Notes under the pieces: model-generated
The model's database searches: none
What the model saw: the letters and a program-made list of their open reading frames with translations, nothing else
What the model was told of the DNA's origin: nothing
Program-made: the position numbers and the translations under genes
Source of the DNA: Pseudarthrobacter sp. fls2-241-R2A-127
GTDB lineage: Bacteria > Actinomycetota > Actinomycetes > Actinomycetales > Micrococcaceae
Direction of reading: 5' to 3'
Assembly (NCBI RefSeq): GCF_030209355.1
Contig: NZ_JARVSF010000009.1
Span: 124,001 to 188,000, forward strand
Length of the DNA: 64,000 nt
Shown: positions 34,286 to 41,787 of the stretch, piece after piece
How the letters are laid out: every line of letters starts with the position of its first letter
Numbering within the stretch: the first letter of the stretch is position 1

Positions 34286-35257
34286 CTAGCTTCGCTGCAG
34301 CCGGCCAAGGAAGGACACCGTGGCCGCGGCGATCTGCTGCTGCGCGGCCTGGCGGCTGATGCCGGGTTCGCCGTCGCCGGGCTGTGCGCCGTAGTCGCCG
34401 AAGAACGCGTGAACCCCGCCCTGGACGGCCGCGAATTCCGTGTCCGCGGGCAGGAGTTCCCGGGATGCCTGGATCTTGGCAGGGGTGCTGAGTCCGTCCT
34501 GGCTGCCGGAAACGGACAGGACGGACAAGCCGGTGCGGCCGCGCAGCGACTCGATCGGGTAGGAGGCATAGAGAACCAGTCCGCTGACATCGGTGTTGGC
34601 CAGGGCGAAAGACGACGCGGATACCCCGCCCAGTGAGTGGCCGCCCACCGCCCACGTGCTGATGTCCGGGTTGTCGTCCATGGCGCTCCTGGCCTGGTTT
34701 CCGTCCAGCAGGCTCAGCCCCAGCGGTTCCTTCAGGATGACCACCCGGTACCCGGCCCCCACGGCAGGGGCCAGGATGTCCTGGTATGCCTTGGCGTCCA
34801 CGCGGGCGCCCGGGTAGAAGACCAGCCCTTTGGTGGTGGTCGTGCCCTCCGGCGACATGGTGATGGTGGTGGCTGACTCGGTAATGGCAAGATCCGACGT
34901 CGGGCCGGCTTCCGCTGCCTGGCCCGGCTGGTAGGCGAAGGGGCTGAGCCAGGCCAGCCCGGCTGCCAGCGCCAGGACGGCGATCCTGCCCGTCCAGGCA
35001 CCCACGGCCCGGACCCGGGAGAGGGGCCGCGGAACGGCGCGGCGCAGCCACAGCAGGACGGCCCAGAGGACACCCGCCGCCGCGGCTGCCAGCAGGATGA
35101 CCGGCAGCAGGGGGTGGCCGCCCAGGACCGCAGGATTGCCGGCCAGCATCCAGGCGGGAACGAGGATCAGGGCGGCAGCGCAGGCCACCGATGCCCAATA
35201 GAGAACGGTCCTGTGCCTGGCGGCCAGGGCACAGGCTGCGGTTGGTGTGGCGTCCAT
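34286..35257 (-). CDS. Membrane-anchored alpha/beta hydrolase
   Basis: A 323-residue protein. Three transmembrane helices (about residues 18-40, 48-70 and 90-107) precede an alpha/beta-hydrolase domain that begins KGLVFYPGARVD near residue 143. The nucleophile Ser is in the elbow GHSLGG, and HAFFGDYG near the C-terminus holds the likely catalytic His. The hydrolase part would lie outside the membrane. Substrate unknown. GGAAGGA precedes ATG 35257. It is convergent with the UvrA-like gene and divergent from the MOSC gene. Confidence 0.82.
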   Translation of the reverse strand: MDATPTAACALAARHRTVLYWASVACAAALILVPAWMLAGNPAVLGGHPLLPVILLAAAAAGVLWAVLLWLRRAVPRPLSRVRAVGAWTGRIAVLALAAGLAWLSPFAYQPGQAAEAGPTSDLAITESATTITMSPEGTTTTKGLVFYPGARVDAKAYQDILAPAVGAGYRVVILKEPLGLSLLDGNQARSAMDDNPDISTWAVGGHSLGGVSASSFALANTDVSGLVLYASYPIESLRGRTGLSVLSVSGSQDGLSTPAKIQASRELLPADTEFAAVQGGVHAFFGDYGAQPGDGEPGISRQAAQQQIAAATVSFLGRLQRS

Positions 35258-35348
35258 GGGTCTGATCCTTCCACTGCGCGGCCGGATTTGGTGAACGGCA
35301 TAAGCTGGTTGGACCAGGGCGGCGTGGACTGTAAAGGGGAGGGAACGG

Positions 35349-35918
35349 ATGGGGACTTTCCGGTACGACGTCGAGATCCTGCACTTGCTGGTGTCCCCCG
35401 CACACGCCTATTTCGGGAGGGCCCGGGACGGTGCCGCGGACGTTCCCACCAGTGATGCGGCCGAGGCTGAAGTGGTGGCCGGGAAGGGCATCGTGGGCGA
35501 CCGGTTTTTTGGCAAGGCCGCACACATGGACGCCGCGGTGACCTTGTTCGCCGTCGAATCCCTCGAGGCCATCGCCGCCGAGCTGGGTACGCAACCCTTC
35601 GATCCGCTGCTCACCCGCCGCAACGTGGTGCTCCGCGGAGCCGAGCTGGCGCCGCTGCTGGGGCAGGATTTCGCGCTGGAGTCGGGCGGGGACCTGGTGG
35701 AGTTCCACGGCGGCCGGCACGCGCAGCCCTGCGCGTGGATGAATGAAATGCTCGCCCCCGGTGCACACGCCGCCATGCGCGGCCGCGGCGGCATCCGCTG
35801 CCGGGCTGTGTCCGGCGGTTTCCTGCACCGCGGTCCTGCCGTGCTGGTCAGCCCTGTACCGCTGGATCCGGGGAAGGCCCGGGAGGCGAGGCTGCTGCGG
35901 CCGTCGCGGCTGCCCTAG
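35349..35918 (+). CDS. MOSC-domain protein
   Basis: A 189-residue protein with the beta-rich MOSC fold of molybdenum-cofactor sulfurases: KGIVGDRFFGKAAH near residue 50, LTRRNVVLRGAEL near 90, and PCAWMNEMLAPG near 125 with the conserved Cys thought to carry sulfur. GIRCRAVSGGFLHRGPAVLV follows. MOSC proteins move sulfur to the molybdenum cofactor or act in reductive detoxification. AGGGAACG is the ribosome site. Confidence 0.82.
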   Translation: MGTFRYDVEILHLLVSPAHAYFGRARDGAADVPTSDAAEAEVVAGKGIVGDRFFGKAAHMDAAVTLFAVESLEAIAAELGTQPFDPLLTRRNVVLRGAELAPLLGQDFALESGGDLVEFHGGRHAQPCAWMNEMLAPGAHAAMRGRGGIRCRAVSGGFLHRGPAVLVSPVPLDPGKAREARLLRPSRLP

Positions 35919-35978
35919 CAGCCCAGCGGTGAGACGCACGACGGCGTCACGCACGGCACGCTTTCAACCCATCTGGGG

Positions 35979-36010
35979 CGGCGGTGCCCCGGAAACCCGG
36001 GACACCGCCG
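35979..36010. terminator. Bidirectional terminator hairpin
   Basis: CGGCGGTG (35979-35986) pairs with CACCGCCG (36003-36010), and CCC/GGG extends the stem inward after one mismatch. It sits between the convergent MOSC and MHS transporter genes. Confidence 0.5.
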
Positions 36011-36055
36011 TCGTGCTGTGCCTGAAAAGCTGTCCGGCGTGACGCGGGCGCCGAG

Positions 36056-37414
36056 TCAGCCGGCCTTCTGCCCCTCGAGGTCCTCGAGCGACTTGCCCTT
36101 CGTGTCTGAGGACATCAGCGTGGCCACCGCGGACACCAGGCAGATCCCAAGCGTGGTCAGGCCGATGGTGAGCGGCACGTTGGTGGAACCGGGAGGGGCG
36201 AGCGCGGTGAAGATGCTCGGGAAGAACGAGGCAATCATGAGCCCGATGTTCTGCGAGACGGCGAAGCCGGTGACCCGGATCCGCATGGGGAACTGCTCCT
36301 GGAAGAACGTGGCGAAAGTGGCGTTCCACATCTGGAAGAAGATGCCCTGCACGATCACGACGCACACGAAGACCAGCGGCAGGCTCCCCTGCTGGATCGC
36401 CCACAGGTACCCGGTGACCAGCACACCGCCAATGACCCCGCCGGCGGCCATGAGCATCCGCCGGCCGATCTTGTCCGACAACGCCCCGAAAAACGGGATG
36501 GTGATGACGGCAGCGATGTTCGCCCCCAGGGTCACCCAGAGGAATTCGCTGCTGGAGAATCCGTTGCCGTAGCCCTTCTGGGTGGCGTAGGAGACGCCGA
36601 AGATCAGCGTGGCCATGCCGATCACGTTGGTGAACGTCATCGCGACGCAGCGGACCAGGACGCCGGGGCGGGTGCGGAGGAGTTCGACGAGCGGGAAGCG
36701 CTGCTTGGCCGGGGCCGTTCCGGACTGCGCGGCGTAGGCGGGGGGTTCGGTCACGCGGCGGCGGATCAGGTATCCGGCCAGGATGACGACGGCGCTGAGC
36801 AGGAACGGGATGCGCCAGCCCCAGGAGCTGAACTGGTCCGCCGGGAGAAGGGCGGCGAGCGGGAGGAGGACGGCGGTGGCCAGGATCGAGCCTACCTGCG
36901 TGCCCTGGAGGCTGAAGCTGGCGAAGAAGCCGCGCTGGGCGTCCGGTGAATGTTCCACGATCATGGCGCTGGCACCGCCCAGCTCGCCGGCAACCGCGAA
37001 GCCCTGGATGAGCCGGAGGATCACCAGCAGCGCGGGCGCGAGGAGTCCCACCTGCCCGTACGTGGGGAGGAGGCCTACAGCGAACGTCGCGAAGCCCATG
37101 AGCAGCATCGCGAACACAAGCACCTTCTTGCGGCCGTGGCGGTCACCGTACGCGCCGAGAACCACGGCGCCGATGGGCCGCGAGACATAGCCGACGGCAT
37201 ACGTGGCCAGGGAGGCGATGATGGCCACGGTCGGGTTCCCGGACGGGAAGAAGATGGCAGGAAAGACCAGGGTTGCCGCCAGTGAATACAGCGCAAAGTC
37301 GTAGTACTCCAGGGCGCTCCCGATCCAGCCGCTCATCGCGGCCTTCCTGGGGTCCCGGACGCCGGTTCCAGCACCTTGGCTGGTGAGTGGCTCGCGGGTT
37401 GGGGTGGTGCTCAT
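36056..37414 (-). CDS. MHS-family MFS metabolite:H+ symporter
   Basis: About 452 residues with 12 predicted helices. The metabolite:H+ symporter signature is clear: SALEYYDFALYSLAATLVFP in helix 1, GYVSRPIGAVVLGAYGDRHGRKK for motif A, and RLIQGFAVAGELGGASAM. Family members take up organic acids such as shikimate, citrate, dicarboxylates or betaine. ATG 37414 has GAAGGA seven bases upstream; ATG 37435 is possible. The upstream dehydrogenase gene on the same strand and two operator-like palindromes suggest regulated use of a hydroxy acid. Confidence 0.87.
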   Translation of the reverse strand: MSTTPTREPLTSQGAGTGVRDPRKAAMSGWIGSALEYYDFALYSLAATLVFPAIFFPSGNPTVAIIASLATYAVGYVSRPIGAVVLGAYGDRHGRKKVLVFAMLLMGFATFAVGLLPTYGQVGLLAPALLVILRLIQGFAVAGELGGASAMIVEHSPDAQRGFFASFSLQGTQVGSILATAVLLPLAALLPADQFSSWGWRIPFLLSAVVILAGYLIRRRVTEPPAYAAQSGTAPAKQRFPLVELLRTRPGVLVRCVAMTFTNVIGMATLIFGVSYATQKGYGNGFSSSEFLWVTLGANIAAVITIPFFGALSDKIGRRMLMAAGGVIGGVLVTGYLWAIQQGSLPLVFVCVVIVQGIFFQMWNATFATFFQEQFPMRIRVTGFAVSQNIGLMIASFFPSIFTALAPPGSTNVPLTIGLTTLGICLVSAVATLMSSDTKGKSLEDLEGQKAG

Positions 37415-37527
37415 GTGCTTGTCCTTCGTCTTCATTGAAAAGGAACCGGAACCGCTGGTCGTCAGCAGCGTTCAGGGTTTGGTGTGCTGCGCCGCAGAAG
37501 CCGGAACGGGGCTGGAGCGGCAGCTCT

Positions 37528-37588
37528 TGAATCGATTCATCAAATATAGAAGGTGACGCGGATAACGTCAATGGCAAGCGCTATCCCA
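37528..37588. promoter_or_regulatory. Two palindromic operator candidates upstream of the MHS transporter
   Basis: TGAATCGATTCA (37528-37539) is a perfect 12-base palindrome. TGGCAAGCGCTATCCCA (37572-37588) is an imperfect LacI-type palindrome with a GCGC centre. Both lie in the 205 bases between the dehydrogenase stop and the transporter start. The regulator is not encoded next to them. Confidence 0.5.
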
Positions 37589-37619
37589 AAGGGTCCGGGC
37601 GTCCGGCCCCGAGTCCGGG

Positions 37620-38492
37620 CTACCGGCTGGCGTGGTACGCGGCAGCCATATCCTGCTTGGCATGCCCCTGGGCGGCCACCCGGTCAAGCCGGGCGGCAGC
37701 GGCCTCGGCTCCATCGAGTTTCAGCCCCTCGGCTGCTGCGGCAGAGACAATGAGGTGCGCGTCCTTGCGGGCAGTGTCCACGGCGAATGAGGCTGGCTCC
37801 AGCCCATCGTCCAGGATGAGGCCCATCTTGGTGCGCAGGTAAGGCAGGTCCAGCGGGCCGCCGTCGAGCACGTCAAGGAACTGTTGGGGATCGACGCCCA
37901 GCGCCTGGGCAAGCGAAACCACCTCCCCTGCGGCGTTGGAGGCGGCAATGACCCAACTGTTGACCACCAGTTTGAGCCGCGCCGCCGAACCCTTGGCCGG
38001 GTCATCGCCCGTCCAGATGGTGCGGGAGCCAACGGCATCCAAAACCGGCGCCACGCGGGGGCGCACGTCCTCGGCGCCGGCGGCCAGGACCAGGAGCGCG
38101 CCGGCTTCGGCGGGCGCACGGGTACCGGAGACGGGTGCTTCCACCAGGTCCAGGCCGAGCTCAGCGGCCATGGCGGCGATCGCGGGAACGTCCTGCACCC
38201 CCATGGTGGTGGACTGGATCCAGGCCGTGCCCGGGCGGATGCCGGGCGCTGCCTGGCGCATGACCTGCGCCACCGCGGCGGCGTCGTAGAGCATGGTGAG
38301 GATAACGTCGGCGGCCTCCACCGCGGCGGCAGGGGTGGGCGCCCGCAAAGCACCTTCGGCGGCGAGCGGCTCAGTCTTGGCAGCGTCCCGGTTCCACACA
38401 GACACTTGGTGGCCGGCCCGAAGGAGGTTGCGCGCCATGGCCGCGCCCATGATTCCCGTCCCCAGAACCGCCACGCTCACAGTGGTATCCAT
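37620..38492 (-). CDS. Beta-hydroxyacid dehydrogenase (3-hydroxyisobutyrate/tartronate-semialdehyde type)
   Basis: A 290-residue NAD(P)-dependent dehydrogenase. The Rossmann motif is VAVLGTGIMGAAMARNL at the N-terminus, the substrate-binding segment is VEAPVSGTRAPAEAGAL near 124-140, and the catalytic Lys lies in LKLVVNSW near 175. It converts a 3-hydroxy acid to its semialdehyde or the reverse; the exact substrate is unclear. AGGAGAA precedes ATG 38492. It precedes the MHS organic-acid transporter on the same strand, so both may serve one hydroxy acid. Confidence 0.87.
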   Translation of the reverse strand: MDTTVSVAVLGTGIMGAAMARNLLRAGHQVSVWNRDAAKTEPLAAEGALRAPTPAAAVEAADVILTMLYDAAAVAQVMRQAAPGIRPGTAWIQSTTMGVQDVPAIAAMAAELGLDLVEAPVSGTRAPAEAGALLVLAAGAEDVRPRVAPVLDAVGSRTIWTGDDPAKGSAARLKLVVNSWVIAASNAAGEVVSLAQALGVDPQQFLDVLDGGPLDLPYLRTKMGLILDDGLEPASFAVDTARKDAHLIVSAAAAEGLKLDGAEAAAARLDRVAAQGHAKQDMAAAYHASR

Positions 38493-38649
38493 GCTGTTGT
38501 TCTCCTGACCCGGCTGTTCTCAGTGCAGACGAACGGCAGGTACCCAGGACGGGCGGAGTCCAAACGCCATGGGGCAGGTCAACCGCCGGGTATGGGGAAG
38601 GAGGTGCGGCACGGAAGTCAGTTAAGGCGCCGGGCGCCCCGGGAGGCGG

Positions 38650-38853
38650 CTACCAGGCCTGGTGCTCCCGGGTGAGGCCGAAGGGAACAGTCTCGCTGAG
38701 GGCAACGGTGAATTTGTCCACGCCGTGCCGGGTGACGAGGATGCCGTGGCGCTTACCGGTGAGTGCATGGGCCTTGGCGGCGGCGACGGCGGCGTCGAGT
38801 TCGCTGTCCATGCTCTGGCGGTCGGACACGGTCAGGGTCAGGGGGAAGTTCAT
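38650..38853 (-). CDS. Small protein, function unknown
   Basis: A 67-residue protein, MNFPLTLTVSDRQ at the start, an Ala-rich helix (DAAVAAAKAHAL) and a short beta-rich end (GILVTRHGVDKFTVALS). No family recognised. ATG 38853 has AAGG about 9 bases upstream. No other gene competes for this stretch. Confidence 0.5.
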   Translation of the reverse strand: MNFPLTLTVSDRQSMDSELDAAVAAAKAHALTGKRHGILVTRHGVDKFTVALSETVPFGLTREHQAW

Positions 38854-39185
38854 GTGATGGTGCCTTATGTCTTTCGCGGGGTTGGGTGGTCGTACGACGC
38901 CTTGCGCTCCCCCTGGCTGCATAGGCGGTGGGCACCTACGTGCCTCGCTTCATGGTGCCTGAGCAATTAAGTGCCAGCAACTTTAGATAAATGCCGCAGG
39001 TCAGGCGCGCGGAGCCCCCGGTTTGTCCTGACAATTATTGGCGGAGATGCGCCGTGAATTAGAGTTGAACAGGACTGTAACCCGAAATTCAGGGCCTCCG
39101 GTCCCCACGAGACCCGCTTCGGGGCATTGACCCGAGCCATTTTGCGCCGCCGCTGACTGTGCAACGACCTGACAAGGAACCCGCC
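38854..39185. other. 332-base intergenic region with divergent promoters
   Basis: No gene seen. An AT-richer core (about 38960-38995) contains TTTAGATAAATG, a possible -10 region. GTCCTG (39025-39030) and CAGGAC (39070-39075) form a spaced inverted pair. The region must drive the small minus-strand gene and the glycosyltransferase pair on the plus strand. Confidence 0.4.
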
Positions 39186-39188
39186 ATT
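39174..39188 (+). promoter_or_regulatory. Ribosome site and ATT start of the first GT87 gene
   Basis: AAGGA (39174-39178) lies seven bases before ATT (39186). No ATG, GTG or TTG is at that spacing; the only upstream alternative, GTG 39159, has no ribosome site. Confidence 0.6.
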
Positions 39189-40502
39189 TCCACCGACGCT
39201 CTCTTCGGCAACCTCACCCGGATCCGCGACGTCATCCTTCCCGCCAGGGTGCGGGCGGCGCTGAACAGCGGACGCGGACTGCTCGGCGGCTTCATCGTGG
39301 TGCACCTGGTCTTCCTCGTGTTTGGCGCATCCTTGTCCCTGCGCGGCGAGGCCTTCAGCGATACCTTCATCTACCGCGAATGGGCCATGGCCGGCTTCAA
39401 CGACGCCAACCTCTCCGGCGGCCCCAGCCCCTGGGTCTACCCCATCCTGGCCTTGATCCCCATGGCTATCGCGGGCGTGGCAGGGCCGGGTCCCTTCTTC
39501 TTCCTCTGGGTCCTCATGACCACGCTCCTTAACGGCTGGGCGCTCCTGAAACTCACTGAGCGGGGGCGCAACACCAACGCCATCCCGGCCGGCTGGTGGT
39601 GGCTGGCATTCACCTTCCTGATGGGCTGGCTGGGATTCGCCCGCGTGGACGGCCTCACCGCCCCGCTGGTCCTGGTAGCCCTGGCGTACGGCGTCCAGCG
39701 CCCGTTCGTGGCCTCGGTCCTGCTGGCAGTCGGCACCTGGGCGAAAGTATGGCCGGCGGCCATCATGCTTGCCCTCTTCGCCGTCGTAAAGAACCGCCTG
39801 CTGGTGGTGCTGGCAGGAATCGCGACGACGGCGGGCGTCGTGGCGCTGGCGGCAGCCCTGGGCAGTGTCCCCAAGCTCCTGAACTTCCTCACGCAGCAGG
39901 GCGACCGCGGCATGCAGCTCGAGGCCACCTTCACCACCCCTTGGCTCTGGTTGTCCGTACTGAATGTGGGCGGCTCCCGGATGTACATGAACACGGACAT
40001 CAACTCCATGCAGGTGGACGGCCCCGGCACCGCGGTCATGTCCGTTTTGATGCAGCCGCTCCTGGTCCTCGCCGCCCTGCTGGTGGCCGGGCTGACGTTC
40101 TGGGCCCTGCACAACGGCAAGCAGAACAAGGTGGCCGGCGGCGTTGACCGCACCGAGCTGCTCCTGGCCGGGGCCCTGACGCTGGCCACGGCCTTCGTGG
40201 TGTTCAACAAGGTGGGCTCACCCCAGTTCATGGTGTGGCTGGGCCCCGCAGTCGCCGTCGGCCTGGCACACAGCTGGCGCGAATGGCGCGTCCCGGCACT
40301 CATGCTGATCGCCATCGCCGTGGCAACCTACTTCATCTACCCCCTTTTCTACGACGCCCTCAGCCACAACAACCCGTGGATGGCGCTGGTGCTGACCATC
40401 CGCAACGTGCTGCTGGTGGTTCTGTTCCTGTGGAGCGTCCGGCGCCTCTACTCCCTGGGCATGAAGACCGCAGCACCTGCCCCCGCGCTCAAGGAGACCT
40501 GA
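39186..40502 (+). CDS. GT87-type polyprenol-phosphate-mannose-dependent glycosyltransferase, paralogue 1 (ATT start)
   Basis: About 438 residues and 10-11 membrane helices. The first extracytoplasmic loop has FSDTFIYREWAMAGF, with the acidic residue expected of GT-C enzymes, followed by SPWVYPILALIPM. The domain resembles DUF2029/GT87 mannosyltransferases such as PimE, which take mannose from polyprenyl phosphate outside the membrane to build glycolipids. The best ribosome site points to ATT 39186 (reading M-S-T-D-A-L). The downstream paralogue aligns over its whole length and begins the same way. If ATT is not used, GTG 39159 adds nine residues. Confidence 0.8.
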   Translation: MSTDALFGNLTRIRDVILPARVRAALNSGRGLLGGFIVVHLVFLVFGASLSLRGEAFSDTFIYREWAMAGFNDANLSGGPSPWVYPILALIPMAIAGVAGPGPFFFLWVLMTTLLNGWALLKLTERGRNTNAIPAGWWWLAFTFLMGWLGFARVDGLTAPLVLVALAYGVQRPFVASVLLAVGTWAKVWPAAIMLALFAVVKNRLLVVLAGIATTAGVVALAAALGSVPKLLNFLTQQGDRGMQLEATFTTPWLWLSVLNVGGSRMYMNTDINSMQVDGPGTAVMSVLMQPLLVLAALLVAGLTFWALHNGKQNKVAGGVDRTELLLAGALTLATAFVVFNKVGSPQFMVWLGPAVAVGLAHSWREWRVPALMLIAIAVATYFIYPLFYDALSHNNPWMALVLTIRNVLLVVLFLWSVRRLYSLGMKTAAPAPALKET

Positions 40503-40506
40503 GATT
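40491..40506 (+). promoter_or_regulatory. Ribosome site and ATT start of the second GT87 gene
   Basis: AAGGAG (40491-40496), inside the last codons of the first gene, lies seven bases before ATT (40504). The stop codon of gene one ends at 40502. The next in-frame start, GTG 40531, has no well-placed ribosome site. Confidence 0.65.
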
Positions 40507-41787
40507 TCCACGAGGTTCTTTGACCGCCTGGTGACGGTCCGCAGCAAGGTCCTCCCGGCCACGGTGGTGGATTGGTTCGCCCGCCCGTCCAGCGTCTGGT
40601 GGGGCTTCGCCGTCGTGCACGTGTATTTCCTGGGCTGGATGGCGTCCTTCTTCCTGAACGGCAACACGTTCAGCGACACCGAGCAGTACCGGCAGTGGGC
40701 CACGGACGGCTACAACCCCGTGGACCTGACCGGCAAGATCAGCCCCTGGGTCTACCCGGTGCTGGCGCAGATCCCCATCTTCCTGGCAAACATCGCCGGA
40801 CCGGGACCCTACCTGCTGGTCTGGTTCCTGATCATCACGGCGCTGAACGCCGTCGGCCTGCTCTACCTCACCCGAGGACCACGGAAGGTTAAGGGCGTCG
40901 CTCCGGCCTGGTGGTGGCTGTTCTTCACCGTCTTCATGGGCTACTTGAGCTTCGCCCGGGTGGAGGGCATCACCGCACCGATCGTCCTGATCGCGCTGCT
41001 CTACGCGGCCGAACGGCCCGTGGTGGCGGGGGTCCTGCTCAGCATCGCCACCTGGATCAAGGTGTGGCCGGCGGCGGTCCTGGTTCCCATCGTCATCGCC
41101 AGCCACAAGCGCCTCCAGGTGGTCCTCGCCGGCGCCGCCGTCACCGCGGCCGTCGGTCTGGGCACCTGGCTGACCGGCGGCCTGCCGCACATCATGGACT
41201 TCCTCCTCAACCAGGGCGAACGCGGCATGCAGCTGGAGGCCACGTTCTCCACACCCTGGGTCTGGCTGAGCGTCTTCCACATCGCCGGCTCCAAAATGGC
41301 GGACAACACGGCCATCAACTCCACTGAGGTGTACGGCCCGGGCGCCAGTACCGCGGCGTTCCTGATGCAGCCGCTGCTGGTGCTGGCAGCGGTCACGGCC
41401 GCCATCCTGCTGGTGCGTGCCATGCGCCGCGGCGCGGAGCGGGAGGAGCTGTTCCTCGAGGGTTCGCTGATGATGGTCACCGCGTTCATCGTGTTCAACA
41501 AGGTGGGCTCCCCGCAGTTCATCATTTGGCTGGCGCCGGTGATCATCGCGGGCCTCACCCACGACTGGGAGCGCTGGAAGGTACCGGCAGCGCTGCTGAT
41601 GGGCATCGCCATGACCACGTTCGTGATCTACCCGCTGTTCTACACGCCGCTGATCCACGCCCACCCGGTCATGGCGGCCATCCTGACCACCCGCAACGTG
41701 CTCCTGGTGGTTCTGCTGTGGTGGTCGGTGAAGCGCACCGCAGAACTGGGCCGGAAGACCGCAGCGCAGGTACCGGCAGGAGCCTAG
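40504..41787 (+). CDS. GT87-type glycosyltransferase, paralogue 2 (ATT start)
   Basis: About 427 residues and closely similar to the preceding protein: FSDTEQYRQWATDGY, SPWVYPVLAQIPI, GERGMQLEATFSTPWVWLS and FNKVGSPQFIIWLAPV all have direct counterparts there. The function would again be transfer of mannose or another sugar from a polyprenyl carrier. It is coupled to paralogue 1 with one base between them. Its N-terminus from ATT (M-S-T-R-F-F...VRSKVLPA) aligns with that of paralogue 1 (M-S-T-D-A-L...IRDVILPA). The stop overlaps the stop of the convergent gene in a shared CTAG. Confidence 0.8.
   Translation: MSTRFFDRLVTVRSKVLPATVVDWFARPSSVWWGFAVVHVYFLGWMASFFLNGNTFSDTEQYRQWATDGYNPVDLTGKISPWVYPVLAQIPIFLANIAGPGPYLLVWFLIITALNAVGLLYLTRGPRKVKGVAPAWWWLFFTVFMGYLSFARVEGITAPIVLIALLYAAERPVVAGVLLSIATWIKVWPAAVLVPIVIASHKRLQVVLAGAAVTAAVGLGTWLTGGLPHIMDFLLNQGERGMQLEATFSTPWVWLSVFHIAGSKMADNTAINSTEVYGPGASTAAFLMQPLLVLAAVTAAILLVRAMRRGAEREELFLEGSLMMVTAFIVFNKVGSPQFIIWLAPVIIAGLTHDWERWKVPAALLMGIAMTTFVIYPLFYTPLIHAHPVMAAILTTRNVLLVVLLWWSVKRTAELGRKTAAQVPAGA

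Noticed and set aside
40489..41664. Minus-strand frame of 391 codons opposite the second GT87 gene
   Set aside because: Extremely rich in Asp, Gln, Gly and His with no hydrophobic core; an antisense artefact of a Leu/Val/Ala-rich membrane protein gene.
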